Origin: Mycolicibacterium anyangense
Lineage (GTDB): Bacteria; Actinomycetota; Actinomycetes; Mycobacteriales; Mycobacteriaceae
Assembly (NCBI RefSeq): GCF_010731855.1
Contig: NZ_AP022620.1
Coordinates: 2,852,001 to 2,916,000, forward strand
Direction: 5' to 3'
Length of the DNA: 64,000 nt
Shown here: positions 27,814-37,076 of the stretch, piece by piece
Layout of the letters: each line of letters begins with the position of its first letter
Numbering within the stretch: the first letter of the stretch is position 1
Made by a program: the position numbers and the translations under genes
The notes under the pieces: model-generated
Told to the model about the DNA's origin: nothing
Databases searched by the model: none
The model's input: only the letters and a program-made list of their open reading frames with translations

Positions 27814-29136
27814 TCAGGGCAGGGCGCCGGGGCTGATCTCCTCGAGCATCTCGGTGACCAGCGCGGCGATCGGCGAACGTTCGCTGCGCATCAGGGTGAT
27901 GTGGGCGAACAGCGGATGGCCCTTGAGCTTCTCGATGACCGCGGCCACCCCGTCATGCCGGCCGACGCGCAGGTTGTCGCGCTGGGCCACGTCGTGGGTG
28001 AGCACCACCCGCGAACCCGCACCCAACCGCGAGAGCACCGTCAGCAGCACGTTGCGCTCCAGTGACTGTGCCTCGTCGACGATCACGAACGAGTCGTGCA
28101 GCGAACGGCCACGGATGTGGGTCAGCGGCAGCACCTCGAGCATGCCGCGCGAGAGCACCTCCTCGAGCACCGCCGGCGACGCCAGGCCTTCGAGGGTGTC
28201 GAACACGGCCTGCGCCCACGGGCCCATCTTGTCGCTCTCGCTGCCCGGCAGATAGCCCAGTTCCTGGCCGCCGACGGCGTAGAGCGGGCGGAATACCACG
28301 ACCTTGCGCTGGGTGCGCCGCTCCAGCACCGCCTCCAGGCCCGCGCACAGCGCCAGGGCCGACTTGCCGGTACCGGCCTTGCCGCCGAGGGAGACGATGC
28401 CTACCGACTCGTCGAGCAGCAGATCGAGGGCGACGCGCTGTTCGGCTGACCTTCCCCGGAGGCCGAACACTTCACGATCACCACGAACCAGCTGCACCTT
28501 CTTGTCGGCGTTCACCCGGCCCAGGGCATGCGAGCTGCCACCGAGCAGCCGAACACCGGTGTGGCAGGGCAGGTTTCGCGCATCGACGAGGTCGATCTCA
28601 CCCTCGGCGAACAGCGCGTCGATATCCTCGGCCACCACGTCGAGCTCGGTCATCCCGGTCCAACCGGAGGTGATGACGTCCTGGGCGTGGTACTCGTCGG
28701 CGGGCAGGCCCACCGCACCGGCCTTGACGCGAAGCGGAATGTCCTTGGACACCAACGTGACCCGCTTGCCCTCGGCAGCCAGGTTGGCCGCGCAGGTGAG
28801 GATGCGGGCGTCATTGGTGTCGGTACGGAAGCCCAGCGGCAGCACGGTCGGGTCGCTGTGGTTCAGCTCGACCTGCAACGTACCGCCCTGTGTCCCAACG
28901 GGAATCGGCTCATCAAGCCGGCCGTGTTCGAGGCGCAGGTCGTCGAACAATCGAAGCGCCTGTCTGGCGAACCAGCCCAACTCGTGGTGATGGCGCTTGG
29001 CCTCCAATTCACTGATGACCACGAGCGGTACCACTACCTCGTGTTCGGCGAACCGGTTGCACGCCCACGGATCGGACAGCAAGACAGAGGTGTCGAGCAC
29101 ATAAGTCCGGCGTTCGGGCGACGGCGATTGGGTCAC
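27814..29136 (-). CDS. phoH2: PhoH2: PIN-domain RNase fused to PhoH helicase
   Basis: This 440-residue fusion has an N-terminal PIN ribonuclease domain (about residues 5-140: [11 protein letters not shown], with acidic residues in [10 protein letters not shown]) and a C-terminal PhoH ATPase domain. Walker A is [12 protein letters not shown], Walker B is [11 protein letters not shown] and [13 protein letters not shown] is also present. The GTG at 29136 is chosen because an AAAGGAG ribosome site precedes it at the right distance and the protein then begins [15 protein letters not shown]. Mycobacterial PhoH2 unwinds and cleaves RNA and is paired with an upstream antitoxin-like gene, phoAT. A short overlapping ORF is present here in that position. 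Confidence 0.94.
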   Translation of the reverse strand: MTQSPSPERRTYVLDTSVLLSDPWACNRFAEHEVVVPLVVISELEAKRHHHELGWFARQALRLFDDLRLEHGRLDEPIPVGTQGGTLQVELNHSDPTVLPLGFRTDTNDARILTCAANLAAEGKRVTLVSKDIPLRVKAGAVGLPADEYHAQDVITSGWTGMTELDVVAEDIDALFAEGEIDLVDARNLPCHTGVRLLGGSSHALGRVNADKKVQLVRGDREVFGLRGRSAEQRVALDLLLDESVGIVSLGGKAGTGKSALALCAGLEAVLERRTQRKVVVFRPLYAVGGQELGYLPGSESDKMGPWAQAVFDTLEGLASPAVLEEVLSRGMLEVLPLTHIRGRSLHDSFVIVDEAQSLERNVLLTVLSRLGAGSRVVLTHDVAQRDNLRVGRHDGVAAVIEKLKGHPLFAHITLMRSERSPIAALVTEMLEEISPGALP

Positions 29137-29276
29137 TGGGCGCTCCTTTGAGCAAACAGCCGGCCCGTGCGGCCCCACACAGACCTTCCGAGGGACACAG
29201 CAGCACCAGGACCGGAGCCGGTCCTTTCGCCGAAACGATCGGTACCGCCCGGACAGCAGAGCATGTCGCTAGCCAT
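29133..29276 (-). CDS. Candidate PhoAT-like small protein upstream of phoH2 (47 aa)
   Basis: A 47-codon ORF starts at the ATG at 29276 and ends in a TGA that overlaps the phoH2 GTG start by 4 bp (GTGA), the arrangement used for translational coupling. The product begins [11 protein letters not shown] and is rich in Gly, Arg and Ser. The phoH2 ribosome site lies inside its last codons. In mycobacteria phoH2 is known to have an upstream partner gene, phoAT, proposed as antitoxin, so position and coupling fit. I have no remembered sequence to compare, and the frame is open upstream to the desA2 stop. A competing GTG-start ORF in another frame (29206-29009) overlaps phoH2 more extensively. Confidence 0.5.
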   Translation of the reverse strand: MASDMLCCPGGTDRFGERTGSGPGAAVSLGRSVWGRTGRLFAQRSAQ

Positions 29277-29339
29277 CAACGGCGACGCTACTCCGGTGTG
29301 AGCCGACGCGCCGTGTGGACGCGCCGCGTCATATGGCTG

Positions 29340-30170
29340 TTACGCGAGAACGAATTTGCGCAGCACCGCTTCGTCACCGAGGCCCCAGTGCTTGATGCTG
29401 TCGGAGACCACGGTGCGCGCCGCGGCGAGGTCGAAAATCCCGGCCTTGGCCACGTTGGCGAGCTTGTCCTGGTACTCGATGATGTCGCCACCGACGACGC
29501 CGAACGCGCCGGCCCGGCGGGCGATCGAATTGATCGTGGAGTCGCGATCGACCTCTTCGAGGCAGTAGTTGACCAGGTTGCGGAAGAACTCGGTGTGCCG
29601 TTCCTCGTCCTTGGCGATCTTGCCGATCAGACCCCGCAGCACCGGCTCGTCGATCCTGGCTTCCAGGTTGCGCAGATACACCGCGTAGGCGGCCTCCAGG
29701 AAGGCCATCACGACCAGCGTCTCGATCTGGGTGAACTTGTCACCGCGGTAGCCACGCATGACGTGGGCCACGCGCACCTGCTCGTCGGCGGCCGGGTCGA
29801 AGTTGCGGGTCACTACGAAGTACTCCCGCAGCGCGATGGCGTGCAGGTTCTCCTCAGCGGTCCAGCGGCCCAGCCAGCGGCCCCACTTGTCCTCGAGGAT
29901 GAAGTGCTCGACGAGCTCGCGGTGGTACCCGGCGAGGTTGTCCTTGGTGATCAGCATGATCTCGCAGGCGTCGACCACGTCCTGGGGCAGCGTGACCTGG
30001 GCCGGATCCCAGTCCTTACCGCCCAGGAAGGCAAAGTTCTCGCCCTGGTCGAACGGCACGTAGTCGTGGGCGTACCACTCCTCGGCGGTGTCCAGGAAAC
30101 GGGCCAGATTGTCGGCGACAACCGGCTCAAGTTCGAGCGTCAACGCATTCGCGACAGGTTTCTGTGCCAT
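29340..30170 (-). CDS. desA2: Acyl-[acyl-carrier-protein] desaturase DesA2
   Basis: This is a 276-residue ferritin-like di-iron protein. Iron-ligand candidates lie in TAEENLHAIALR and KDEERHTEFF, the EExxH-type pairs of soluble acyl-ACP desaturases. The ATG at 30170 (MAQKPVANALTLELEPV) gives the same N-terminus as the M. tuberculosis DesA2 that I remember. It probably helps introduce double bonds into mycolic acid precursors. The gene stops about 200 bp before phoH2. Confidence 0.92.
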   Translation of the reverse strand: MAQKPVANALTLELEPVVADNLARFLDTAEEWYAHDYVPFDQGENFAFLGGKDWDPAQVTLPQDVVDACEIMLITKDNLAGYHRELVEHFILEDKWGRWLGRWTAEENLHAIALREYFVVTRNFDPAADEQVRVAHVMRGYRGDKFTQIETLVVMAFLEAAYAVYLRNLEARIDEPVLRGLIGKIAKDEERHTEFFRNLVNYCLEEVDRDSTINSIARRAGAFGVVGGDIIEYQDKLANVAKAGIFDLAAARTVVSDSIKHWGLGDEAVLRKFVLA

Positions 30171-30233
30171 GCGGTTACTGTAACCCAAAGACACGTCTGT
30201 CGGAAAATCTGGCCCCGACGGCGTTTCGCCTTC

Positions 30234-31712
30234 TCAGAGGGTCAGGCCGGGGTACAGCGGGTTGGCGTCCAGCATCTCCGCTGCCGCGGCCTGCACCCGG
30301 TCGGCCGTGCCGTCGGCCAGCGTGTACTTGGCCTTCGACGGTCCTGAGCTGGCCGCGGCGGCTTCGGTGTTGGACAGCACCTCGACCACCAGCTCGGCCA
30401 CCCGGTCGAACTCGGCCGGGCCGAAACCGCGCGTGGTGAGGGCGGGCGTGCCGAACCGGATGCCGGAGGTGTACCAGGCGCCGTTCGGGTCGGCCGGGAT
30501 GGCGTTGCGGTTGGTCACCACGCCGGAATCGAGCAGCGCGGACTCGGCCTGCCGGCCGGTGAGCCCGAAGCTCTGCACGTCGAGCAGCACCAGGTGGTTG
30601 TCGGTACCACCGGTGACCAGCCGGGCGCCGCGCTTGAGCAGCCCCTCGGCGAAAGCCTGCGCGTTGTCGGCGACCCGCTGGGCGTACGCCTGGAAGGACG
30701 GCTGACGCGCCTCGGCCAGCGCGACGGCCTTGGCCGCCATCACGTGCGACAGCGGGCCGCCCAGCACCATCGGGCAGCCCTTGTCGACGGCGTCGGAGTA
30801 CTCCTTGGTCGCCAGCACCAGGCCGCCACGGGGCCCGCGCAGCGACTTGTGCGTCGTCGTCGTGGTGACGTGGGCGTGCGGCACCGGGTCCTCGTCGCCG
30901 GTGAACACCTTGCCCGCCACCAGGCCGGCGAAGTGCGCCATGTCGACCATCAGGGTGGCGCCGACCTCGTCGGCGATCTCGCGCATCTTGGCGAAGTTGA
31001 CCCGCCGCGGGTAGGCCGAGTACCCGGCGACCAGGATCAGCGGCTTGAACTCCCGGGCGGTGGCGGCGACGGCGTCGTAGTCGATCAGACCGGTCTGCGG
31101 GTTGGTGCCGTAGCTGCGCTGGTGGAACATCTTGCCGGAGATGTTGGGCCGGAAGCCGTGGGTCAGGTGGCCGCCGGCGTCCAGCGACATGCCCAGCAGG
31201 CGCTGGCTGCCGAGCTTGGCGCGCAGCCGCTCCCACTCCGCCTCGGACAGATCGTTGACGTTCTTGACGCCCAGGTCTGCCAGCGCGGGGGCCTCGATCT
31301 TGGTGGCCAGGATCGCCCAGAACGCCACCAGGTTTGCGTCGATGCCGGAGTGCGGCTGAACGTAGGCGTAGGGCGCGCCGAACAGTTCACGGGCGTGCTC
31401 GGCGGCGATGCTCTCCACCTCGTCGACGTTCTGGCAGCCGGCGTAGAAGCGGTGCCCGACCGTGCCCTCGGCGTACTTGTCGGACAGCCAGGTGCCCATG
31501 GTCAGCAGCACTGCCGGCGAGGCGTAGTTCTCGCTGGCGATGAGCTTGAGTGAACCTCGCTGATCGGCGAGCTCTTGACGAGTCGCCGCCGCGATCCGCG
31601 GTTCGACAGACTCGATGACCGACAGAGCGGCGCGGTAAGCCTCGCTGGCGGTGGCGGCGTAGTCAGCGCCGGGGGCGGCGGCCGAAGCGGAAAGCGTCGA
31701 GTCTGCGGTCAT
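30234..31712 (-). CDS. glyA: Serine hydroxymethyltransferase, long form
   Basis: This PLP enzyme converts serine plus tetrahydrofolate to glycine plus methylene-THF. Family motifs are present: [39 protein letters not shown] and the PLP lysine in [15 protein letters not shown]. The protein is 492 residues against about 426 for M. tuberculosis GlyA1. The difference lies in an N-terminal extension of about 35 residues, an insertion of about 30 around residues 150-185 ([18 protein letters not shown] onward), and an altered C-terminus ([16 protein letters not shown]). It occupies the usual glyA1 position between desA2 and coaA but looks like a different subtype. Confidence 0.92.
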   Translation of the reverse strand: MTADSTLSASAAAPGADYAATASEAYRAALSVIESVEPRIAAATRQELADQRGSLKLIASENYASPAVLLTMGTWLSDKYAEGTVGHRFYAGCQNVDEVESIAAEHARELFGAPYAYVQPHSGIDANLVAFWAILATKIEAPALADLGVKNVNDLSEAEWERLRAKLGSQRLLGMSLDAGGHLTHGFRPNISGKMFHQRSYGTNPQTGLIDYDAVAATAREFKPLILVAGYSAYPRRVNFAKMREIADEVGATLMVDMAHFAGLVAGKVFTGDEDPVPHAHVTTTTTHKSLRGPRGGLVLATKEYSDAVDKGCPMVLGGPLSHVMAAKAVALAEARQPSFQAYAQRVADNAQAFAEGLLKRGARLVTGGTDNHLVLLDVQSFGLTGRQAESALLDSGVVTNRNAIPADPNGAWYTSGIRFGTPALTTRGFGPAEFDRVAELVVEVLSNTEAAAASSGPSKAKYTLADGTADRVQAAAAEMLDANPLYPGLTL

Positions 31713-31743
31713 GACCCAAGCCTATCGGCCCGCGCGCGGTGTG

Positions 31744-32961
31744 TTACGCCACCTCGGCCCGCAACGACGACGGGATCAGCGGCTCGTCCAGCAGCCGGCC
31801 GAACCGCTCGGTCAACCCCACCTCCGCGGGACGTGCGTCGAGCCAGGACCGCAGCAGCCGGTAACCCTCGACATAGGTGCTCGTATAGGCCCGCCACAAC
31901 GGGTCGGACAGGAACCGCAGCGACTGGCGGGCCCGGGCGTCGTCGAGGAGAAGCCAGCGCTGCAGGAAGGCGACGACGTCGTCGACGTCGCGGTGCTCGT
32001 CGTGCAGCATCAGCGCCGCGTCCTGGCGCACATCAGCCAGCGCCGCCGACGCCTCGGACAGCGCCTCGGCGCGCTCACCGTCGAATCGCAACCCGAGATC
32101 GGCGTAGATGCCGGCGGCCCAACTCCCCCAGCCAGGCCCCACCGCGGCGTACAGCGCCAGGTCAGCCAGGCCCTCAGCCATCAGACACTGCGGAGTGTTG
32201 ACCAGGAAGATCGTCTGCTCCTGCTGATCGTGGCCGGCGACCAGGCCGGCCTCCTTGCGGCAGTGCTCGGTGTGGTGACCCGGGTAGGACTCGTGGGCCA
32301 CCAGCCGGGGCAGGTTGGCCATCTGCTGCTTGACGTCGGCATTGACCGCGACCGTCGAACGATAGTTGCCCTCGTAGTAGTTGAACCCCGACCAGGGCTT
32401 GTCGGTGACGACCTCGTAGACGATGGTTTCGGCGTCCGGCAGCGGGTAGCTGGCGCGCACGGTGTCGCGCAACGCACTGGAGAAGGCGTGGATGCACTCT
32501 TCCAGGCGCTTCGGCGGGATCTCCTCGGCGCTGCGGTGGGCGGCCATCCGGTCGGCCAGCGGGCCGCTGCCCCCCAGCACCTCGTCGATACGAGCGTGCG
32601 CGGCGCGGTAACGGTCCTCGTCGCCACGGCTGATCCGGACATCGAAATACGCCTGGACCTCATCGACGAAGCCCACCGGTTCACCGGCGAACTTGCGGGC
32701 CGCGCAGGCCAGCGCCCGCAGGTGGGCGCCGATGAAATCGGCACGCTGGTCGGTGAAGCCGCCGGTTCGGGGAACCTGCGGGAGGTCGGCCAGCAGCCGG
32801 TCGGCCTGACGGGCCAGCTCGGCGGGCTCCGGCGCCGGTTCGTCGGCCACCGCGCGACGCAGCGCGGGGTCGCCGGTAAAGGAGTCGACGTAGCCCTCCT
32901 CGATGCGGTCGAAACGCAAGCCGAGCATGAGGTAGTCGCGGATGAGGGTGCCGGGCTGCAT
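31744..32961 (-). CDS. DUF885-family putative metallopeptidase
   Basis: The 405-residue protein contains the DUF885 zinc-binding pattern [11 protein letters not shown] (about residues 230-240), with a downstream glutamate in [13 protein letters not shown]. The family resembles M2/M3-type zinc peptidases. The ATG at 32961 is chosen because the longer frame runs through the divergent coaA. No signal peptide is seen, so it is likely cytosolic. It is separated by 30 bp from coaA and by 31 bp from glyA. Confidence 0.75.
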   Translation of the reverse strand: MQPGTLIRDYLMLGLRFDRIEEGYVDSFTGDPALRRAVADEPAPEPAELARQADRLLADLPQVPRTGGFTDQRADFIGAHLRALACAARKFAGEPVGFVDEVQAYFDVRISRGDEDRYRAAHARIDEVLGGSGPLADRMAAHRSAEEIPPKRLEECIHAFSSALRDTVRASYPLPDAETIVYEVVTDKPWSGFNYYEGNYRSTVAVNADVKQQMANLPRLVAHESYPGHHTEHCRKEAGLVAGHDQQEQTIFLVNTPQCLMAEGLADLALYAAVGPGWGSWAAGIYADLGLRFDGERAEALSEASAALADVRQDAALMLHDEHRDVDDVVAFLQRWLLLDDARARQSLRFLSDPLWRAYTSTYVEGYRLLRSWLDARPAEVGLTERFGRLLDEPLIPSSLRAEVA

Positions 32962-32991
32962 ACCCACAACGCTAGCTGCAAGACTGTGCCC

Positions 32992-33930
32992 ATGGCGCGG
33001 CTGAGCGAACCCAGCCCCTACGTGGAGTTCAACCGGACTGAGTGGCGCAGCCTGCGCATGTCGACCCCGTTGAAGCTCACCGCGGAGGAACTGACAGGCC
33101 TGCGCGGCATGGGAGAGCAGATCGACCTCCTGGAGGTCGAAGAGGTCTACCTGCCGCTGGCCCGGTTGATCCACCTGCAGGTGGCGGCGCGCCAGCGACT
33201 GTTCGCAGCGACCGCGGAATTCCTCGGCGAATCGCAACAGAGCCCGAACCGTCCGGTGCCGTTCGTCATCGGCGTGGCGGGCAGCGTGGCCGTGGGCAAG
33301 TCCACCACCGCGCGCGTGCTGCAGGCGCTGCTGGCCCGGTGGGAGGACCACTCCCGGGTAGACCTGGTGACCACCGACGGCTTCCTCTACCCCAACGCCG
33401 AGCTGAGCCGTCGAAACCTGATGCACCGCAAGGGTTTTCCGGAGAGCTACAACCGGCGCTCCCTGATGCGGTTCGTCACGTCGGTGAAGTCGGGCGCCGA
33501 CCAGGCGTACGCGCCGGTGTACTCACACCTGATCTACGACATCGTGCCCGGCGAGAAACACGTCGTCACCCATCCCGACATCCTGATCCTGGAGGGGCTC
33601 AACGTCCTGCAGACCGGCCCGACGTTGATGGTCTCGGACCTGTTCGACTTCTCGGTCTACGTCGATGCCCGCATCGAGGACATCGAGCACTGGTACATCG
33701 AGCGGTTCCTGGCCCTGCGCAGCGGCGCCTTCGCCGACCCGGCCTCGCACTTTCACCACTACGCCGGACTCTCGGACAGTCGAGCCGTGGCGGCCGCCCG
33801 GGATATCTGGAGTTCGATCAACCGCCCCAACCTGATCGAGAACATCCTGCCGACCCGCCCGCGCGCGACACTGGTGCTGCGCAAGGACGCCGACCATTCG
33901 ATCAACCGGCTGCGACTGCGCAAGCTCTAG
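32992..33930 (+). CDS. coaA: Type I pantothenate kinase
   Basis: This 312-residue kinase catalyses the first step of coenzyme A synthesis, phosphorylating pantothenate. The P-loop is [17 protein letters not shown] (about residues 95-111). [26 protein letters not shown] and [20 protein letters not shown] are family motifs that include substrate and CoA-inhibitor contacts. The TAG stop is immediately followed by the 61-bp tandem repeat. Confidence 0.96.
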   Translation: MARLSEPSPYVEFNRTEWRSLRMSTPLKLTAEELTGLRGMGEQIDLLEVEEVYLPLARLIHLQVAARQRLFAATAEFLGESQQSPNRPVPFVIGVAGSVAVGKSTTARVLQALLARWEDHSRVDLVTTDGFLYPNAELSRRNLMHRKGFPESYNRRSLMRFVTSVKSGADQAYAPVYSHLIYDIVPGEKHVVTHPDILILEGLNVLQTGPTLMVSDLFDFSVYVDARIEDIEHWYIERFLALRSGAFADPASHFHHYAGLSDSRAVAAARDIWSSINRPNLIENILPTRPRATLVLRKDADHSINRLRLRKL

Positions 33931-34127
33931 TCGGGCCTGGTTGGACGACGATCAAGCGGCGAGGCACGAGCCGCGTTGAGGAGTCCGACAATCGGGCCTA
34001 GTTGGACGACGATCAAGCGGCGAGGCACGAGCCGCGTTGAGGAGTCCGACAGTCGGGCCTGGTTGGACGACGATCAAGCGGCGAGGCACGAGCCGCGTTG
34101 AGGAGTCCGACAATCGGGCCTAGTTGG
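33931..34127. repeat. Tandem repeat, 3.2 copies of a 61-bp hairpin unit
   Basis: Three almost identical 61-bp units (33931-33991, 33992-34052, 34053-34113) and the first 14 bp of a fourth lie between convergent coaA and the next minus-strand gene. They differ only by A/G at two positions. Each unit contains an imperfect inverted repeat, TCAAGCGGC and GCCGCGTTGA around a 9-nt loop. The partial fourth copy supplies the stop codon of the next gene. It resembles mycobacterial interspersed VNTR-type loci, and copy number probably varies between strains. Confidence 0.9.
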
Positions 34128-34536
34128 CCGCGCCGGTCAATGGGTTGAGCCGCAGCACGGGCAATGGGAAGGCCACCTCGGCCTCGCCGTCGGGATCCTC
34201 GTATAGGCCGATGGTGTAGACGCCGGGGCTGTACACCGAGATCGACAAGTAGTGCGCGAAGACCCGGAACTTCACCGGGCTGCCCGGGTTATCCGGCCAC
34301 TGCCAGGCGAAGTCGAGCAGCCCTATCCGCTCCCCCGCTGGCGATGTGGCGATGATGAACCGCCGCATCTCGTAATCGGTACCACCGGAGGTGTGCACCG
34401 CCAGCACCAGCGGGATGGTGATCTGGGTGGGGAAGCTCTCGACCAGACAGCTGGTCATCGGAAAGCCTTCAGCGGATACGCCACCGGCCTCTTCCAGGAC
34501 TGCCCTACGGGATGCCGCGAATGCGTCGATCTGCAT
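34120..34536 (-). CDS. Hypothetical protein, 138 aa
   Basis: A soluble protein of 138 residues begins MQIDAFAASRRAVLEEAGGV. It has alternating hydrophobic segments that look like a beta-sandwich (ITIPLVLAVHT, FRVFAHYLSISVYSPGVYTI). No signal peptide and no catalytic motif were recognised. Its stop codon lies in the truncated fourth copy of the tandem repeat. It resembles small uncharacterised actinobacterial proteins that predict physical features of a product rather than an enzyme, but I cannot assign a family with confidence. Confidence 0.65.
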   Translation of the reverse strand: MQIDAFAASRRAVLEEAGGVSAEGFPMTSCLVESFPTQITIPLVLAVHTSGGTDYEMRRFIIATSPAGERIGLLDFAWQWPDNPGSPVKFRVFAHYLSISVYSPGVYTIGLYEDPDGEAEVAFPLPVLRLNPLTGAAN

Positions 34537-34577
34537 GACGGCAAACCCTAGCGGGGCCGGGTGTACGGGGCGAACGT

Positions 34578-34979
34578 TCAGGTCTTGATACGCCGCACCC
34601 CGAGGTACTGCAGGTCAGCGAACACCAGGGTGTACACCCCGCTGGCGAGCACGGCGACCACACCTGCGGTGGTCAGCTCGACCGGCCGGGCTAGTACGAC
34701 GACGAGGGCCGCGACGGTGAACATCAGGTTGGCGATCGCGGTGACAATGCCGGCAGTGCGTACCCGCTCGAGGCCGGCGGCCAGGACCACCGCGGTGGCG
34801 TAGCCGAGGAAGGCAGCGCCGATGGCGTATTCGGCGGCGGTCGGTATGCCGGTAAGCCTGGAGATGGGGCCGGCCGCGACGATCACAGTGAGGCCGCAGA
34901 CGCCGGACAGCACCGCGTCGACGCGCATGGCCATCCGTAGCAGCGCCTCGGACTGGGTCTTGGTGGTCAGAGCGGTCAT
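34578..34979 (-). CDS. Small integral membrane protein, paralogue A
   Basis: This 133-residue protein has about four membrane helices and ends LQYLGVRRIKT. It is clearly paralogous to the next upstream gene: both have RxDAxLxGxxGL near the N-terminus, a GLTxxxEYAIGAxF-like core and the LQYLGVRR end. It lacks catalytic residues. The pair probably arose by tandem duplication. Confidence 0.7.
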   Translation of the reverse strand: MTALTTKTQSEALLRMAMRVDAVLSGVCGLTVIVAAGPISRLTGIPTAAEYAIGAAFLGYATAVVLAAGLERVRTAGIVTAIANLMFTVAALVVVLARPVELTTAGVVAVLASGVYTLVFADLQYLGVRRIKT

Positions 34980-35078
34980 GGAACGTCCCTTCTCGGTGGG
35001 TGATTCAGCGAATGAAAGCCGGTGCGGGGCAGGGCGCCGAAACCTCCACGGCGCTGCCCCACACCGGCGGGGCGGGAG

Positions 35079-35486
35079 TCACGCCAGACGGCGCACTCCG
35101 AGGTACTGCAGGGCGGCGAACGCAGCGGTGTAGGCCGAGCACGCCAGCGTCACGGCCACGCCTGCGGAGGTGAGCGGCGCCAGCCCGGCGGCCGCGACCG
35201 TCACGAGAGCGACCGTGTTGACGGTGTTCACCGCCACCAGTGCGATGCCGACCCGGCGGATGTCGGGCATAGCGGCCAGGGCGTAGACGCCGAGGCCGTA
35301 CAGCACGAAGACGGCACCGATGGCGTACTCCTGAACGGCGGTGAGTCCGGTCAGTCGGGCCATCGGGTCGGCCATCGTCGCGACGACCAATCCGAGGAAT
35401 CCCGTCAGCGTGGCATCGAGCCGCAGGGCAAAGCGAAGCAATGAATCCGTGGAGTCCGACAGTGGTCGGGTGGCGATGGCGGTCAT
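35079..35486 (-). CDS. Small integral membrane protein, paralogue B
   Basis: The ATG at 35486 gives 135 residues with about four membrane helices, ending LQYLGVRRLA. It is the paralogue of the protein at 34578-34979, separated from it by 99 bp. The intervening sequence contains repeated CACTGCCAG-like motifs upstream of this gene, suggesting that it starts a regulated unit. The function is unknown. Confidence 0.7.
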   Translation of the reverse strand: MTAIATRPLSDSTDSLLRFALRLDATLTGFLGLVVATMADPMARLTGLTAVQEYAIGAVFVLYGLGVYALAAMPDIRRVGIALVAVNTVNTVALVTVAAAGLAPLTSAGVAVTLACSAYTAAFAALQYLGVRRLA

Positions 35487-35507
35487 GCTTCGAGGTTGCT
35501 CAGAGGG

Positions 35508-35547
35508 CACTGCCAGATCGACGCCCGGCACTGCCAGTTACTGCCAG
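35508..35547. promoter_or_regulatory. Three direct CACTGCCAG-like iterons
   Basis: CACTGCCAG occurs at 35508-35516 and 35529-35537, and TACTGCCAG at 35539-35547. The spacings are 21 and 10 bp, about two and one helical turns, so all three face the same side of DNA. They lie directly upstream of the membrane-protein gene ending at 35079, and are candidate binding sites of a regulator. Confidence 0.45.
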
Positions 35548-35554
35548 GAGCAGC

Positions 35555-36925
35555 TCAGGAGCCCGCGACAGCCACCTGGGCGCGCAGGTCCGTGGCGATC
35601 AACCGGGCTGCCGCGTTCTGCCAGTTGTGCAGCGAACGCTGCGGCACCTCGGTGACGAACCACTGCCAGGCCTGCCGGGCCACCGGGTCGAGACCGGCCG
35701 CCGTCGCGTTCTGGGCATAGGCTCGCACGCCGACCACATAGGGGAAGTAGAGCGAGTTGTAGTAGCGCCAGTGTTCGGTGGTGCCGAACTCACCGCCGTC
35801 ACGCGGTTTGAGCCGGGCGATGTGTTCGGCCAGCAGCGCGCGCAGTTCGTTGGCCCGTTCCAGCGGCTGGTCCGGTGCCCCGCGGGCGGCCAGTCGGTCG
35901 TCGATCACGGCAAGCCCCGTCAGCGGGCTGGCGACGAGTTTGGACAGATCCCCGTAATGGCCGAGGGCGCGGCGGGTCAGCCGCGCGAACGTCTCCTCGT
36001 CCACACCATCGAGCGGGTTGGGCGCCACCAACGGAAGGGCCGCCTCGGTGCTGCGCAGTGCCGCGCGCTCGGCGGACAGCCGCGGCGAGCGGGAGAACGC
36101 CATCCGGTCCAGCAGGCCGGCCAGCGGGTCGGCCAGCACCGTGATCGCGATCGCGATGGCCAGGCTGGTGAACAGCAGCACTGTCAGCGCGGTGCGACCC
36201 GGTCCCCCACCGCCCAGGACGGCCATCCCGATCAGCGCCTGCCCGCCGAACAGCACGGCCACCACCATGGTTCCGGCGAACGACCGCAGCATGTCGGCGC
36301 GCAGGGCCTGTCCTTCGTCGAAGGCATCCCACAACGCGACCGCCACGCCCAGCAGCAGAACGTCAAACCCGGTGGACGCCAAGGCAAGCCAACTCGGCAA
36401 CAGGCCCAGCGGGATCACCAGGATCGCGTTACCCAGCGCAAAGAACAGCGTCGCGACCACCACCACGCCGGCCACCCGCACCGGCTGCGACGGTCTGCGC
36501 ACCGCGGCCACCATCGCGCCGAGGGTCGATATCGAGATCACCGCGAACATCACCCAATGGCCCACCCGCAGCGGCCCTTCGACACTGCCTGCCATGGCGG
36601 CACCAATAAATGCCAGTGCGGCGACGACCGCGATCAGACTCAGTTCGGTGGCGCGGCTGCGCCAGGTGTCACACGGCCGGGCCAGCTCGAGCACGACCGC
36701 GAACCACGCCACCCCGGGAATGGCGACCAGATAGATCTCGATCTGTCCCAGCAGCTCGGCGTGCGCGACGCTCACCAACCGCACGGCGTCCAGCGCGACC
36801 ACCGCCCCGAAACCGCACAGCCCGATGGCGGCCAGCGCCAGTACCGGTTTTCGCGGGTCACGCGCCAGCAGGTACAGGCCCAGCCACCAGCTCAGCGTGA
36901 AGACCACCGCCGACAGCGCAGCCAT
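35555..36925 (-). CDS. Polytopic membrane protein with soluble C-terminal domain, unknown
   Basis: The ATG at 36925 gives 456 residues. About eight membrane helices fill residues 1-275. A cytosolic C-terminal domain of about 180 residues follows, with LTRRALGHYGDLSKLVASPL, HWRYYNSLYFPYVVGVRAY and WQWFVTEVPQRSLHNWQ, segments that look conserved and aromatic-rich but match no family I can name. The layout resembles a membrane sensor with a signalling output domain. It lies 68 bp upstream of the small membrane paralogues and the iterons, so it could regulate them. Confidence 0.7.
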   Translation of the reverse strand: MAALSAVVFTLSWWLGLYLLARDPRKPVLALAAIGLCGFGAVVALDAVRLVSVAHAELLGQIEIYLVAIPGVAWFAVVLELARPCDTWRSRATELSLIAVVAALAFIGAAMAGSVEGPLRVGHWVMFAVISISTLGAMVAAVRRPSQPVRVAGVVVVATLFFALGNAILVIPLGLLPSWLALASTGFDVLLLGVAVALWDAFDEGQALRADMLRSFAGTMVVAVLFGGQALIGMAVLGGGGPGRTALTVLLFTSLAIAIAITVLADPLAGLLDRMAFSRSPRLSAERAALRSTEAALPLVAPNPLDGVDEETFARLTRRALGHYGDLSKLVASPLTGLAVIDDRLAARGAPDQPLERANELRALLAEHIARLKPRDGGEFGTTEHWRYYNSLYFPYVVGVRAYAQNATAAGLDPVARQAWQWFVTEVPQRSLHNWQNAAARLIATDLRAQVAVAGS

Positions 36926-37076
36926 GGTTCCAGTGTCGCACGGGCGAAATTGGCGGTTAGGCAAGTATTGCCTTCAGCAAATCCTGGCCGTTAAGTTGTT
37001 CCCTCGGGGTCGGGTCCGAGGTGTGTGGGGTCGCCTTCGAGCGCCGTGTTCGTACAGCACCGACCTGAGGACCCCG

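Noticed and set aside
29009..29206. 65-codon GTG-start frame overlapping phoH2 as phoAT
   Set aside because: It overlaps phoH2 by over 120 bp and lacks the coupled stop/start; the 47-codon frame ending in GTGA fits better, although this one is not fully excluded.
33931..34127. CRISPR-like array
   Set aside because: The 61-bp units are directly adjacent with no spacers and are nearly identical along their whole length, so this is a tandem repeat.
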